Below, in pieces: positions 1-8,267 of a stretch of DNA of 38,156 nt (the stretch's first letter is position 1; each line of letters begins with the position of its first letter). Made by a program: the position numbers and the translations under genes. The DNA is from Bacteroidales bacterium (GTDB taxonomy: Bacteria; Bacteroidota; Bacteroidia; Bacteroidales; UBA932). The notes under the pieces are model-generated. The model saw only the letters and a program-made list of their open reading frames with translations, was not told the DNA's origin and ran no database searches. The stretch spans positions 1-38,156 of the forward strand of contig JAKSKN010000019.1 in the NCBI GenBank assembly GCA_024401695.1. Reading direction: 5' to 3'.

Positions 1-328
1 TGATGATGAAATCGAGGAATACCTCAGCCTGTTGCAGTTCATCAGGTGACATATTTTTTATCTTGTCAATCGCGGCAGCCTGCTTTTCGGTGGGCTGCTT
101 TTTTTCGTCTATTTTATGAAAGCAATCAATTTCGTCATAAAGAAGGTCTGTCGGGTTTACTTGTAGAATCTGTGCCAGACGTTCGATGCGGTCACGTTTC
201 ATATTATTTATGTCACCGCTTTCCCAACGGCAGACACTTGATTTTGAAACACCGACAAAGTCCGCAACCTGTTCTTGTGTTAAATTCAATTCTTCACGTC
301 GAATTGCAATCGCTAATCCTATCTTCAT
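1..328 (-). CDS. XRE-family lysogeny repressor of element A (3' end outside window)
   Basis: Leftward gene starting at ATG 328-326 behind a GGAGGC ribosome site. It is open to the window edge, so only the first 109 codons are present. The N-terminus is a helix-turn-helix (about residues 10-35, including LTQEQVADFVG and VSKSSVCRWESG), and the visible tail has MSPDELQQAEVFLDFI, the same kind of ending as the repressor at 36792-37097. It faces away from the rightward early genes across a region with three matching operators, the usual place for a CI-like repressor. Autoregulation is likely because operator O1 overlaps its -35 box. The family is clear; the repressor role is inferred from position. 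Confidence 0.85.
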   Translation of the reverse strand, partial: MKIGLAIAIRREELNLTQEQVADFVGVSKSSVCRWESGDINNMKRDRIERLAQILQVNPTDLLYDEIDCFHKIDEKKQPTEKQAAAIDKIKNMSPDELQQAEVFLDFII

Positions 329-350
329 TGTATTCGCCTCCTTTGTTGCT

Positions 351-379
351 ATTATATCATATTCGTTGCGAATTTGCAA
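351..379 (-). promoter_or_regulatory. Leftward repressor promoter of element A
   Basis: Read on the minus strand, TTGCAA (379-374) is followed after 17 bases by a perfect TATAAT (356-351), 23 bases upstream of the repressor ATG. Operator O1 (365-380) overlaps the -35 box and part of the spacer, so the bound repressor would block its own transcription. Confidence 0.75.
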
Positions 380-494
380 CAAGTTTTTTGTGCGTTCATA
401 CAAACGTTGCATAAACGCAACAGAAATCCCAAAAACGTGTTGACAAAACGCAAATTCTGATGTAGTATATAGATAAAGGTTGCATAAATGCAAC
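365..494. promoter_or_regulatory. Three operators GTTGC-N6-GCAAC (365-380, 406-421, 479-494)
   Basis: Three 16-base inverted repeats of one pattern lie between the divergent genes: GTTGCGAATTTGCAAC, GTTGCATAAACGCAAC and GTTGCATAAATGCAAC. The second and third differ at one base. O1 covers the leftward -35 region, O2 lies between the promoters, and O3 lies just after the rightward -10 box, between it and the ribosome site of the next gene. This is the layout of a lambdoid-style bistable switch read by the repressor and its Cro counterpart. Which protein binds which site cannot be told from sequence. Confidence 0.75.
440..468 (+). promoter_or_regulatory. Rightward early promoter of element A
   Basis: TTGACA (440-445), 17-base spacer, TAGTAT (463-468). 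Transcription would start near 475, running straight into operator O3 and the HTH gene at 513. It is the evident promoter of the long rightward early operon. Confidence 0.75.
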
Positions 495-512
495 TTGAAA
501 GGAGGTGGTAGT

Positions 513-767
513 ATGAATCCAAACGAGCTGAAAGCTCAGATTGTCAGAAAGAATATGACAATGGCAGAGGTCGCTGCTGAACTTGGGATTGACAGAAGTG
601 CTCTCTGGAGAAAAATCACAGAGCACGGAGGAAAATTTGACAGACCTGAAATTCAGCGCATATCTGAGTTGCTTGAACTCAGCCCAGATGAAACTGCTCG
701 TATTTTTTTTAGCAGCGAAGTTGAGAAAACGCAACAGCACAGCACTCCACCTGCAACCCATGACTGA
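513..767 (+). CDS. Cro-like / DUF739-like small HTH protein
   Basis: 84-residue protein; ATG 513 is chosen because AGGAGGTGG lies just upstream. The N-terminal half is a helix-turn-helix (MTMAEVAAELGIDRSALWRK), and the layout LSPDETARIFF after it matches DUF739-like phage regulators. It is the first gene of the rightward operon, directly opposite the repressor, so a Cro-like role in the lysis-lysogeny choice is likely. The C-terminal tail is polar and probably disordered. Confidence 0.7.
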   Translation: MNPNELKAQIVRKNMTMAEVAAELGIDRSALWRKITEHGGKFDRPEIQRISELLELSPDETARIFFSSEVEKTQQHSTPPATHD

Positions 768-781
768 TTGGAGGTGAAATT

Positions 782-1315
782 ATGTCTACTTTTACAGATA
801 ATCTGAAAAAGCTTATTAAAGAACGTGGGATAACGCAAAAGAAATTTCTATTGGATTTAGGACTTAATATCAACGCAATAGGTGATTGGACAAAATACGG
901 AAATACGCCAAAAGGCGACACACTCCAGAAGATAGCGAATTACTTTTCCGTATCAGTAGATTACTTGCTCGGAAAGAGTGAAAATGCAGAGGAAGAAGCA
1001 GTCGAAACAACCAGAGAGGAGGAAACCCAAATGAAAACGCAGGCAAAACCCACGATTGATGAAATCATCGAATCCATGAGCGAGATGGGGCAGGTCGAGT
1101 GGAGCTATCTCCGCAGCGCAATGGATTCCAAGTTCACCGCACCGCGAGAGGTCAGCGATGAAAGCCGCGAACAGCACGAAAAGAAACTGGAGCGGCTGTT
1201 CAATGCGCTGTGTGAATCAGTCGAGCGCATCTCGGAAGGCAAGATCGCCGCTCCCGATGAAACCAAGATTCTGCCTGACCTCATTCGCATCTTGAAGCAT
1301 TGGGACAACGACTGA
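782..1315 (+). CDS. XRE-family transcriptional regulator
   Basis: 177-residue protein with a GGAGGTG ribosome site 5 bases before ATG 782. Residues 5-63 form a typical XRE helix-turn-helix (ITQKKFLLDLGLN, then KIANYFSVSVDYLLGK). A charged linker rich in E and T (about residues 66-90) leads to an alpha-helical C-terminal part of unknown role. It is the second DNA-binding protein in the early operon, so it may be an antirepressor or early regulator rather than the main repressor. Element B has an unrelated 95-residue gene at the matching position. Confidence 0.8.
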   Translation: MSTFTDNLKKLIKERGITQKKFLLDLGLNINAIGDWTKYGNTPKGDTLQKIANYFSVSVDYLLGKSENAEEEAVETTREEETQMKTQAKPTIDEIIESMSEMGQVEWSYLRSAMDSKFTAPREVSDESREQHEKKLERLFNALCESVERISEGKIAAPDETKILPDLIRILKHWDND

Positions 1316-1414
1316 AAGGAGGAATCCCTATGACATCCGCAAGAACCAGAATCTCGCCTTCCCGAAAGCTGTGGAGCTTTGTAGAAATGCTCGCGCACCG
1401 CAGACAGATGACCG
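1313..1414. repeat. Copy 1 of a 102-base duplication shared with 38055-38156
   Basis: This stretch matches 38055-38156 with two differences, both at silent third positions (TCG/TCA and CCT/CCC) of the same small gene. The match starts at the TGAAAGGAGG ribosome-site region. The true length is unknown because copy 2 runs off the window. Confidence 0.95.
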
Positions 1415-1593
1415 ATGCAGATCTTGCGGACCTCGCACACTGCTCTGAGCGGACAGTGAAGCGAGACCGCGCAGACCCCGACACAATTCCGCTGGAACGT
1501 CTGATGCGCTATCTGAGCATCGGACTGAATGGCAATGAGATCGTGCGTGCAATTGAGATCGCATTTGTTCAAAAGGAGGAAGACGATCCGTGA
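1330..1593 (+). CDS. Small HTH-like early phage protein
   Basis: 87 residues, ATG 1330 behind AAAGGAGG. A helix-turn-helix-like segment is visible in the middle (MTDADLADLAHCSERTVKRD), followed by ERLMRYLSIGLNGNEIVRAIEIA. The same gene begins again at 38072 in element B with only silent changes so far, so it is conserved between the two phages although their immunity genes differ. Probable DNA-binding early regulator; no precise family recognised. Confidence 0.7.
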   Translation: MTSARTRISPSRKLWSFVEMLAHRRQMTDADLADLAHCSERTVKRDRADPDTIPLERLMRYLSIGLNGNEIVRAIEIAFVQKEEDDP

Positions 1594-1814
1594 AAACCAT
1601 TCTTGTGTACCTTTTCCTTATCTTAGCAGTTCTGACAATTCTGCTAATGATCGCAAGCGGCATTTGGATCGCGATGGAGGCGAAAGCAAAGGAGTATGCC
1701 GAATTTGAAGCAGAGCGGCGTTATCTGCAAAAAATCCGCACTACACGCTATCGTGTACACATTGTGACGGGCGTGATCGATGAAATGACGAAAGGAACTG
1801 ATAATCATGGGTAA
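1590..1814 (+). CDS. Small single-pass membrane protein
   Basis: 74 residues starting with GTG 1590, which overlaps the stop codon of the previous gene; AAAGGAGG lies upstream. Residues about 4-28 are a strongly hydrophobic segment (ILVYLFLILAVLTILLMIA), followed by a charged alpha-helical region. A membrane anchor with a cytoplasmic tail is likely. Function unknown; small membrane proteins in early phage operons sometimes act on the host envelope or in superinfection control, but nothing here shows that. Confidence 0.65.
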   Translation: MKTILVYLFLILAVLTILLMIASGIWIAMEAKAKEYAEFEAERRYLQKIRTTRYRVHIVTGVIDEMTKGTDNHG

Positions 1815-2250
1815 ACTGGACAATACGCAAAAAGCGGCGATATACCAGTCATGGAAGGACGGTACATCGCCGAAGGAACTCGCAAAGCAATATCATATTT
1901 CTTTGCAGGCAGTATATCAGCTCATCAATAAGCTGAATCGTGCAAGTGCCGAGATTTACGGCGCAAACCCTACACAGGCACCGGAATCGACGATCGAGAC
2001 TGGTGCAATTTCAAGCGTAGTTCTTGCAGATACTACCGTGGAGCAGAACCACACAGAGAGTGCCTCTGCTGCCCGGCATACTGCGGTGATACCGCAGAGC
2101 GTTCTTGAAGCGATTGCATTTGCAATCGGTAACAATGCTGTGCTGATCAACAATCTGACCGAGCAGATCACATTGCTTATGGAAAAACGTGAAACGATTA
2201 AACAGCAGAATGCAGAGCTGACTGCATGGATGAAGGAGAACGGTACATGA
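1807..2250 (+). CDS. HTH-domain phage protein
   Basis: 147 residues. Residues 7-43 look like a resolvase/transposase-type helix-turn-helix (SPKELAKQYHISLQAVYQLINKL). A low-complexity T/S/A-rich linker follows, then a predicted coiled coil near the end (NLTEQITLLMEKRETIKQQN). It overlaps the previous gene by 8 bases and the next by 4, so translation is coupled. Probably a DNA-binding early protein; target unknown. Confidence 0.65.
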   Translation: MGKLDNTQKAAIYQSWKDGTSPKELAKQYHISLQAVYQLINKLNRASAEIYGANPTQAPESTIETGAISSVVLADTTVEQNHTESASAARHTAVIPQSVLEAIAFAIGNNAVLINNLTEQITLLMEKRETIKQQNAELTAWMKENGT

Positions 2251-2657
2251 AAGTGCTGCGAATGAAAGGAATTGCCGAGCTGATTGACATACCGAACGAG
2301 CTGGAGGATTTGCAGCGCGAGGTCGGAGGGTACATTGAAACGGTCAGACTTTCCAATCCTGATGCACTGATGATTGTCAATGAGGAGGGAATGCTCCTGA
2401 ACCTGTGCTTTAATCAGCTCGCATCGCTCTGTGCCGAATTCGGCATCTTCGGTACGGCTTTGATTGTCGGTGTTGACGGCGAGGAGATGTGCGATGTCCC
2501 GGAGGAATACTTGGAGTACCTGAAACTGAACGATATCTTCGAAAAAGAAAATGGCTGCACAGAGCATTGCCCTGACACAGCCGCACAAAAATATTCACAT
2601 TGTTATCATACCACAGATAAGGAGGATTGTCAATGGAAAAGAGCTATTTTGATGTGA
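2247..2657 (+). CDS. DUF3846 domain protein
   Basis: 136 residues; ATG 2247 overlaps the preceding stop (ATGA). The central part carries the DUF3846 signature: ETVRLSNPDALMIVNEEG, then LNLCFNQL and FGTALIVGVDGEE. DUF3846 proteins are common in phages and conjugative elements of Firmicutes; their biochemical role is not established. The C-terminus has a Cys/His cluster (CTEHC...HCYH) that could bind metal. Confidence 0.75.
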   Translation: MKVLRMKGIAELIDIPNELEDLQREVGGYIETVRLSNPDALMIVNEEGMLLNLCFNQLASLCAEFGIFGTALIVGVDGEEMCDVPEEYLEYLKLNDIFEKENGCTEHCPDTAAQKYSHCYHTTDKEDCQWKRAILM

Positions 2658-2998
2658 AGCCGAAAGGTAGGCACGCGCAGGCAATCGCCAAGCCGACGGC
2701 TGACGCGCTCATGGAGTTCTGTCGGCAGGAGCCGGAGTTTGAACAGGCAATCGAGCAGAGCGGCAAGTCTTTCGATGACTGCCTGACTGCGATCACAAAG
2801 GGTATCGGTCAGTCAATCAGCGATCTGGAGATCTACACCCGCGCAGTCAAGTTCTATTTTCCGGTCGCGGCGGTCAGATTTCACATGACGATCGACCTCT
2901 GCGGCGATAACGGCGCGATTGATCCGCCGATCACGATGACAAAGCAGGACAAGCCGGAGCCGATGCAGCTCTCGCTTGATTCGCTGCTGGACTTCTGA
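2633..2998 (+). CDS. PcfK-like protein
   Basis: 121 residues; ATG 2633 is preferred because AAGGAGGA precedes it by 6 bases. The segment SFDDCLTAITKGIGQSISDL followed by EIYTRAVKFYFP matches the PcfK-like family, named after a gene of the enterococcal conjugative plasmid pCF10. It is directly followed by a PcfJ-like gene, the usual partner in both plasmids and phages. The molecular function of the pair is unknown. Confidence 0.75.
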   Translation: MEKSYFDVKPKGRHAQAIAKPTADALMEFCRQEPEFEQAIEQSGKSFDDCLTAITKGIGQSISDLEIYTRAVKFYFPVAAVRFHMTIDLCGDNGAIDPPITMTKQDKPEPMQLSLDSLLDF

Positions 2999-3007
2999 GG
3001 TGACGGC

Positions 3008-3808
3008 ATGAAGAAAACAGTGAAAGCAGCGCTGCTGCTGCAATCGTTTCCGGAGATCCCGAAAGCCGATCTGCTTGAATGCCAGCGGCTTGCACCGCAC
3101 TTCATGCTGTACCGGAGCGATCTTTCATCCGCACGGTGCGGAGCCTGCGGCAAGACGCTCACCGATTACGACTATGACGATTTCCTGTTCGTCCTCGAAC
3201 ACAAGAAGGATATTGTCTGTCCGGAATGCGGGCGCAAGGTGACGGCTGTCTGCGACAAGTACCGTTACAGCGTCGAGGTCGAGCGGTATGCACAGAATTT
3301 CGTGATCTTTCAAGCCGGTGAAAACGGCACCTGCTATGCGCATTGCGTGCGGATTCAGGTGAATCTTCACAAGGAAATCGGAGAACCGGCACAGGAGGTC
3401 GCACGGTACGAGGAAACACAGCGCTATGCGTTCGCAGACGGTCAATGCTACCGGTTCGGGCGCGACCGTGTCAATCAGCTCATTCCGATCTATCCGGGCT
3501 CCGGTTCATTCTATGCACGGACAGGGCTTTCAGACTGGAAGTACCGCACGCGGATGACCGAGCCGACATGGGATCAGCCGGGTATGGGATATTTTCATGA
3601 CAAGACCTACACGATTCTCGATGATGCGAAACCGCTCAAAGGCACCTGCCTGCAATATGCGGAGATCGACAAGCTCGATCAGATCCCGATGTTTGATTAT
3701 ATCAAATTCTACATGAAGCATCCGAATATCGAGTACATCATCAAGCTCGGCTATACGGATATGGTGCGGCACTGGTTCGCAGGGTATTGCGCAGGCGTTC
3801 CGGGCTGA
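3008..3808 (+). CDS. PcfJ-like protein, N-terminal part (frame interrupted by TGA)
   Basis: 266 residues ending at TGA 3806-3808. It contains two CxxC pairs (CGAC about residues 46-49, CPEC about residues 74-77), likely a zinc-binding module, and no PcfJ signature yet. The same reading frame continues after the stop for another 277 codons with PcfJ-type sequence, so this and the next entry are probably one 544-residue gene broken by a single nonsense codon (for example from CGA). Whether the truncated product works, or the stop is read through, is unknown. The following bases do not resemble a known readthrough context. Confidence 0.7.
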   Translation: MKKTVKAALLLQSFPEIPKADLLECQRLAPHFMLYRSDLSSARCGACGKTLTDYDYDDFLFVLEHKKDIVCPECGRKVTAVCDKYRYSVEVERYAQNFVIFQAGENGTCYAHCVRIQVNLHKEIGEPAQEVARYEETQRYAFADGQCYRFGRDRVNQLIPIYPGSGSFYARTGLSDWKYRTRMTEPTWDQPGMGYFHDKTYTILDDAKPLKGTCLQYAEIDKLDQIPMFDYIKFYMKHPNIEYIIKLGYTDMVRHWFAGYCAGVPG

Positions 3809-3838
3809 ATTGACTGGAAGCAGAACGATGTCCGCCGG

Positions 3839-4642
3839 ATGCTCGGCATGGACAGCTACGAGCTGCGGGAGACAAAAGCGCGTGAAATCACGCCGGAGGA
3901 CTGGCACATGATCCGGGAGAATATGCCCGGCTTCACCGTCAACGAGTGCCTGAAATATGCGCATCTGATCCGGAGCTGCTGGGGCACGCTCGAAGGCTGC
4001 GCCGGAAAGCAGACAGAGGATCAGCGCAGACTTCTGAAATACCTGCACAGGCAGAATCGCGGCACGCACCGGCAAATGTACCTGAGCGACTATTCCGACT
4101 ATCTCCGGGAGTGCAGAGAGCTGCACTATGACCTGAATGATCCGGTGATCCGGTTCCCGCGTGATCTGGCGGCGGCGCATGAGCGGACTGCCGAAGCGCT
4201 GCGGGCAATTCAGGCGGAGCGGGCAGCGATAGCCGAGGCAAAGCGCCTGAAACAGCGTCTGCGCGATGCAAAAAAACTCGATAAAGATTTGCGGAAGCTG
4301 AAACTGCTCCGTGACCGGCTCTGCTTCCAGTATGAGAATCTGCTGATTCGTGCGCCGGAATCTGCTGTGGAGATCGTGTGGGAGGGCGCGGCGCTTCACC
4401 ATTGTGTCGGCGGCTATGCCGAGCGGCACGCCAAAGGTGCGCTGCATATCATGTTCATCCGGACGGCGGAAAAGCCGGATGTGCCGTTCTATACGGTCGA
4501 GGTTGATCTGTTCGGTGAGATTGTGCAGGTCAGAGGTCTGCGAAACTGCAAGACCACAACGGAAGTCGATGCGTTTATGGAAGCATACAAAAAGCACCTT
4601 GCCGCTGTCTTTGGCAAGGAGAAACGGAGGAAAACAGCATGA
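3839..4642 (+). CDS. PcfJ-like protein, C-terminal part
   Basis: 267 residues from the first ATG after the in-frame TGA; no good ribosome site precedes it, so independent translation is doubtful. Coding sequence is already visible upstream of this ATG (IDWKQNDVRR right after the stop). The diagnostic PcfJ region is present: ALHHCVGGYAERHAKG, then FIRTAEKPDVPFYTVEV and VRGLRNCKTT. The middle is a long charged helix. It ends in an ATGA overlap with the next gene. Best read as the second half of a broken or recoded PcfJ gene. Confidence 0.7.
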   Translation: MLGMDSYELRETKAREITPEDWHMIRENMPGFTVNECLKYAHLIRSCWGTLEGCAGKQTEDQRRLLKYLHRQNRGTHRQMYLSDYSDYLRECRELHYDLNDPVIRFPRDLAAAHERTAEALRAIQAERAAIAEAKRLKQRLRDAKKLDKDLRKLKLLRDRLCFQYENLLIRAPESAVEIVWEGAALHHCVGGYAERHAKGALHIMFIRTAEKPDVPFYTVEVDLFGEIVQVRGLRNCKTTTEVDAFMEAYKKHLAAVFGKEKRRKTA

Positions 4643-5601
4643 TCGAAACTGGAATGAGAACCCCACCTGCGGACGCAAGTCTCGCAGTGACAGAGCAGTA
4701 CACGGAAGCCTACAACCTGAATGTGAAGATTCACACCAGTATGCAGGCAATCCAGCAGAACCTTTACGATATGTGCAGCGCCCTGAAGAAGATGCGTGAC
4801 GGCAAGCTGTACAAGGAACTCGGCTATCAGAATTTCGAGGATTATTGTGAGAATGAAGCGGGAATCGGTCGGCGGCACGCATATAAGTACATTGCGATTA
4901 TTGAAAAGCTCCCTGCGGATTTTGTGCCATCAATGGCACATATTGGAATGGCAAAGCTGGAATTGCTCACCGCTCTGACCGATGACCAGCGCAGCGAAAT
5001 CGCTGAGAACGTGGACTTGGAATCCACGACTGTCCGCGAATTGAAAGAACGGATCGCACAACTGGCAGCGGATCGGGACGCATACGCTGCCGATCGGCAG
5101 CGCGAGGGAATACGTGCTGACCGTCTTGCACGGGAAGCGATGGAAAAAGACGCGCAGATCAGCAGTCTGACCGCAAAGGTCTCAGAACAGACCGAGCGCA
5201 TTGACGAGCTTGAATCCCGCCCGGTAGAGGTCGCTGTACCGGAGCCTTCTCATGAAGTACAGAATTTGCAGGACGCGATGCGGCGGATCAATCTGGAGCA
5301 TGAGCAGTGGTCGGCGAAGATGCAGGACGACCACATCAAGCACGTTCAGGAGATCAACCGGCAGCACCGTGCCGAGACAGATGCCCTGCGTGCTGAGTAT
5401 GAGGAAAGGCTCGCATCGGCGCAGGCATCACCAACCGAAGCACCGGAGCCAGACAGCAAGGAGATCTTCAAGGCATACCTTGCCAATGCAATCGACGCGG
5501 CAAAGCGCATGACCGCATTCCTCGCAGCGCATCCGAATGAGGCGTGCCGTGCGCAGGCGGAAAAATTCTTTCAGACCATGATCGGGGAGGTATCCACATG
5601 A
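4639..5601 (+). CDS. Coiled-coil phage protein, DUF3102-like
   Basis: 320 residues, ATG overlapping the previous stop. The N-terminal 110 residues carry LGYQNFEDYCENEAGIGRR and AYKYIAIIEKL, the pattern of DUF3102-like or ParB-associated phage and plasmid proteins. Residues about 130-260 form a long coiled coil rich in E, R, A and Q. The C-terminal 50 residues are a separate helical patch. Possibly a DNA-binding scaffold in replication or partition; function unproven. Confidence 0.65.
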   Translation: MIETGMRTPPADASLAVTEQYTEAYNLNVKIHTSMQAIQQNLYDMCSALKKMRDGKLYKELGYQNFEDYCENEAGIGRRHAYKYIAIIEKLPADFVPSMAHIGMAKLELLTALTDDQRSEIAENVDLESTTVRELKERIAQLAADRDAYAADRQREGIRADRLAREAMEKDAQISSLTAKVSEQTERIDELESRPVEVAVPEPSHEVQNLQDAMRRINLEHEQWSAKMQDDHIKHVQEINRQHRAETDALRAEYEERLASAQASPTEAPEPDSKEIFKAYLANAIDAAKRMTAFLAAHPNEACRAQAEKFFQTMIGEVST

Positions 5602-6137
5602 GCAGACTGTTTGAAATCGCAAACGACTTCGCGCTGCTGTTTGATCGTCTTGAATTGTTTGACGAAATCGAGGAGAGCGAAATGCGAGAGATTGCACAGC
5701 AGGCATGGTTTGATACGCTGGAGGGCATTGAGGCGGAGTTTGAATGCAAGGCGGAGAATGTCGCGCAGTATATCAAATCGCTGAAAGCCGAAGCGGAGGA
5801 CATCAAAGCGGAGGAACAGGCACTCGCAGCACGACGTAAAGCAAAAGAAAAGCGTGTAAAGAGCCTGACGGATTACCTCATGACCTGCATGAAACAGATT
5901 CACAGAGATAAAATTGAAACCGCAAAATGCCAACTGTCAATCCGTAAAAATGCTGAGAGTGTACAGGTTCTCGATGAGGACGGACTTGCCATGCAGCTTG
6001 CAGCACTCGGGCGCTCTGACCTGATCCGCGTGAAGTCGCCTGAACTCGACAAGACTGCGCTGAAAAAGGCATTGCAGTCAGGTGAAACAATCAACGGTGC
6101 TGCGCTCGGCCACACGGAATCGCTGATTATTAAGTGA
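5598..6137 (+). CDS. Gp157 family phage protein
   Basis: 179 residues; ATG 5598 overlaps the previous stop and follows GGGGAGG. Layout matches the siphovirus Gp157 family: an acidic N-terminal helix, a helical stretch (KAEAEDIKAEEQALAARRKA) and C-terminal beta segments with KKALQSGETINGAAL. Gp157 of a Streptococcus thermophilus phage was linked to phage resistance when expressed in the host, but its normal role is unknown. It sits upstream of the ATPase and helicase, as is typical for recombination/replication blocks. Confidence 0.85.
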   Translation: MSRLFEIANDFALLFDRLELFDEIEESEMREIAQQAWFDTLEGIEAEFECKAENVAQYIKSLKAEAEDIKAEEQALAARRKAKEKRVKSLTDYLMTCMKQIHRDKIETAKCQLSIRKNAESVQVLDEDGLAMQLAALGRSDLIRVKSPELDKTALKKALQSGETINGAALGHTESLIIK

Positions 6138-6145
6138 GGTGCGAT

Positions 6146-6925
6146 ATGGGATTACCGATTCTGATTCTTGGATATTCCGGCAGCGGAAAGTCTGCATCTA
6201 TGAGAAACTTCGGGGCGGATGAGATCGCTCTTGTCAATGTCAACGGGAAGCCGCTGCCGTTTCGGACACAGTTTTCGCAGACGCTCTGCTCCGACAGATA
6301 CCCCGATATTGACCGCTTTCTGCACAGCGTGACCGCGAAGATCATCGTCATTGACGACTGCCAGTATCTCATGGCGAACGAGTTCATGCGGCGTGCAAAT
6401 GAGCGTTCCTATGATAAGTTCACAGAGATCGGACAGAGCTTCTGGTCACTTGTGCGTTCTGTTTCGACACTCCCGTCTGATGTGACTGTGTATTTTCTCA
6501 GTCACATCGACACAGACGAAAACGGAAGGCAAAAGATCAAGACGATTGGAAAGCTGCTCGATGAGAAAATCACAGTCGAGGGTATGTTTACTGTTGTTTT
6601 GAAAACCGTGATGCAGGACGGACACTATTTCTTTGCTACGCAGACAGATGGACGCGATACCTGCAAATCGCCGATGGGGTTGTTTCCCGCTATGTACATC
6701 GACAACGATTTGAAGATGGTTGATATTTCGATTCGTGAGTATTACAGTGTGCTGCCTGACATCTCATGTGAGGTCTGCGGAAATCCGATTCAGTCCGTCA
6801 GAAACAAGACCGCTGCGGAGATCGCAGACGGCACGCTGAAAGCTTACGGAAGGAAGCTCTGCTGGAACTGTGCGTGCAGTGCTATGAAACAGAAGAAGGA
6901 GGAAGCGAATGCCGGAACTTCGTGA
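6146..6925 (+). CDS. Phage P-loop ATPase, possible Sak4/RecA-like recombination protein
   Basis: 259 residues from ATG 6146, which has GAGGTG 5 bases upstream; GTG 6134 is possible but overlaps the previous gene without a site of its own. Walker A is GYSGSGKS at residues 9-16, and Walker B is in IIVIDDCQYL around residue 70. The C-terminus has two CxxC pairs (CEVCG and CWNC), probably zinc-binding. This size and order, next to Gp157 and a helicase, fit phage nucleotide-binding proteins of the AAA_24/Sak4 type used in single-strand annealing or replication. The exact subfamily is uncertain. Confidence 0.75.
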   Translation: MGLPILILGYSGSGKSASMRNFGADEIALVNVNGKPLPFRTQFSQTLCSDRYPDIDRFLHSVTAKIIVIDDCQYLMANEFMRRANERSYDKFTEIGQSFWSLVRSVSTLPSDVTVYFLSHIDTDENGRQKIKTIGKLLDEKITVEGMFTVVLKTVMQDGHYFFATQTDGRDTCKSPMGLFPAMYIDNDLKMVDISIREYYSVLPDISCEVCGNPIQSVRNKTAAEIADGTLKAYGRKLCWNCACSAMKQKKEEANAGTS

Positions 6926-8267
6926 TTATCAGATAGATTTGGTAAACGGTGTGTCACGCTCGTGGCGCACCGGACACCGCGCACCGTGCATTGTGCTCCC
7001 TTGCGGCGGCGGAAAGTCTGTGATCGTTGCAGAGATGGCAAAGCGCACAGCAGAGAATGGCAAATTCGTGCTGTTTATTGTGCATCGCAAAGAACTATGC
7101 GAGCAGATTTTTCGGACATTCATCTGGTGGGGTGTCGATATGCGTTTTGTCCGGATTATGATGGTGCAGACGGCGTACAATCGGATCGGTAAAATACCGC
7201 CGCCTGCGCTGATCATCACAGATGAAAACCATCACAGCAAGGCGAGCACGTACCGCAGGATCTACGAATACTTCACCGATTCGTACCGTGTTGGAGTGAC
7301 GGCAACGCCGATTCGGTTGGATGGCTCAGGGCTTGCAGATGTCAATGACGATCTGGTTGTCGGCGTTTCTGCGAAATGGCTGATCGACAATCACAATCTT
7401 GCACCGTATGACTACTATGCGCCGGCTGTCGCAGACCTATCGACCGTCAAGGTTCGGCACGGAGAATTCGATGCAAAATCGGCAGAAAAGGTGATGCTCG
7501 AAAGCAAGGTCTACGGTGATGTCATCAGCTACTACCGCAAATTTGCAGACGGTCAGCAGGCAGTCTGCTACTGCACAACGGTGAAACATTCGCAGGCAAT
7601 GGCAGCGCAGTTCCGTGAAGCGGGCATTGATGCAGCGCACATTGACGGGCAGATGAAAAAGGCGGAGCGCGCGGAGATTGTGGAGCAGTTCCGGCGGGGC
7701 GCGATCGACATTCTCTGCAATGTTGACCTGATCTCAGAGGGATTTGATGTTCCTGACTGTTCCTGTGTCATCATGCTCAGACCGACGCAAAGCCTGACGC
7801 TGTTCATCCAGCAGGCGATGCGTTGTATGCGGTACCGAAAGGGCAAGCGTGCAGTCATACTTGACCATGTCGGCAATTATGCGCGACACGGAATGCCTGA
7901 CGATGACAGAGTGTGGACACTCGAAGGCAGACCGAAACGCAAGGGCATGAAGCAGGAGGAAACGGACGAAGAAGACAGGTTTTATACCTGCAAGGAATGT
8001 TTTGCAGTATTCCCTGTGAAGCAAAACGGAGAAGCAGTTGATTCCTGCCCATATTGCGGAGCGGCTGTCGAGCGAAAAGAACGCAAAGCGATTGAGCAGG
8101 AGCGTGAAACGGAACTTGTCCAGATCAAAGGCTTCACCGTCAACACCAAGACGCCTGACGAATGCAGAAGCTATCAGGAATTACTGGAATATGCAAAAAT
8201 AGTCGGCTACAAGCCTGGCTGGGCATATTTTCAGGCAAAACAAAGGGGGCTGCTGCATGGAGCATGA
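6909..8267 (+). CDS. SF2 DEAD/DEAH-box helicase
   Basis: 452 residues. Motif I is PCGGGKS (31-37), motif II is DENH (105-108), motif III TATP follows VGVTATPIRLDG, and the C-terminal RecA domain has LISEGFDVPDC and QQAMRCMR (motif VI). A zinc ribbon follows (CKECF...CPYCG, about residues 361-386). This is the common phage replication helicase that unwinds DNA or remodels branched intermediates. Start ATG 6909 overlaps the ATPase gene by 17 bases, and the 3' end overlaps the nuclease gene, showing tight coupling. Confidence 0.92.
   Translation: MPELRDYQIDLVNGVSRSWRTGHRAPCIVLPCGGGKSVIVAEMAKRTAENGKFVLFIVHRKELCEQIFRTFIWWGVDMRFVRIMMVQTAYNRIGKIPPPALIITDENHHSKASTYRRIYEYFTDSYRVGVTATPIRLDGSGLADVNDDLVVGVSAKWLIDNHNLAPYDYYAPAVADLSTVKVRHGEFDAKSAEKVMLESKVYGDVISYYRKFADGQQAVCYCTTVKHSQAMAAQFREAGIDAAHIDGQMKKAERAEIVEQFRRGAIDILCNVDLISEGFDVPDCSCVIMLRPTQSLTLFIQQAMRCMRYRKGKRAVILDHVGNYARHGMPDDDRVWTLEGRPKRKGMKQEETDEEDRFYTCKECFAVFPVKQNGEAVDSCPYCGAAVERKERKAIEQERETELVQIKGFTVNTKTPDECRSYQELLEYAKIVGYKPGWAYFQAKQRGLLHGA

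Noticed and set aside
3806-3808. TGA read as selenocysteine or tryptophan in the PcfJ-like gene
   Set aside because: Other genes use TGA as stop, no SECIS-like hairpin is evident just after it, and PcfJ families have no known selenocysteine.
3530-4882. 450-codon leftward ORF
   Set aside because: Antisense of the PcfJ region; low-complexity R/L/H-rich translation without ribosome site, and the sense strand carries recognisable families.
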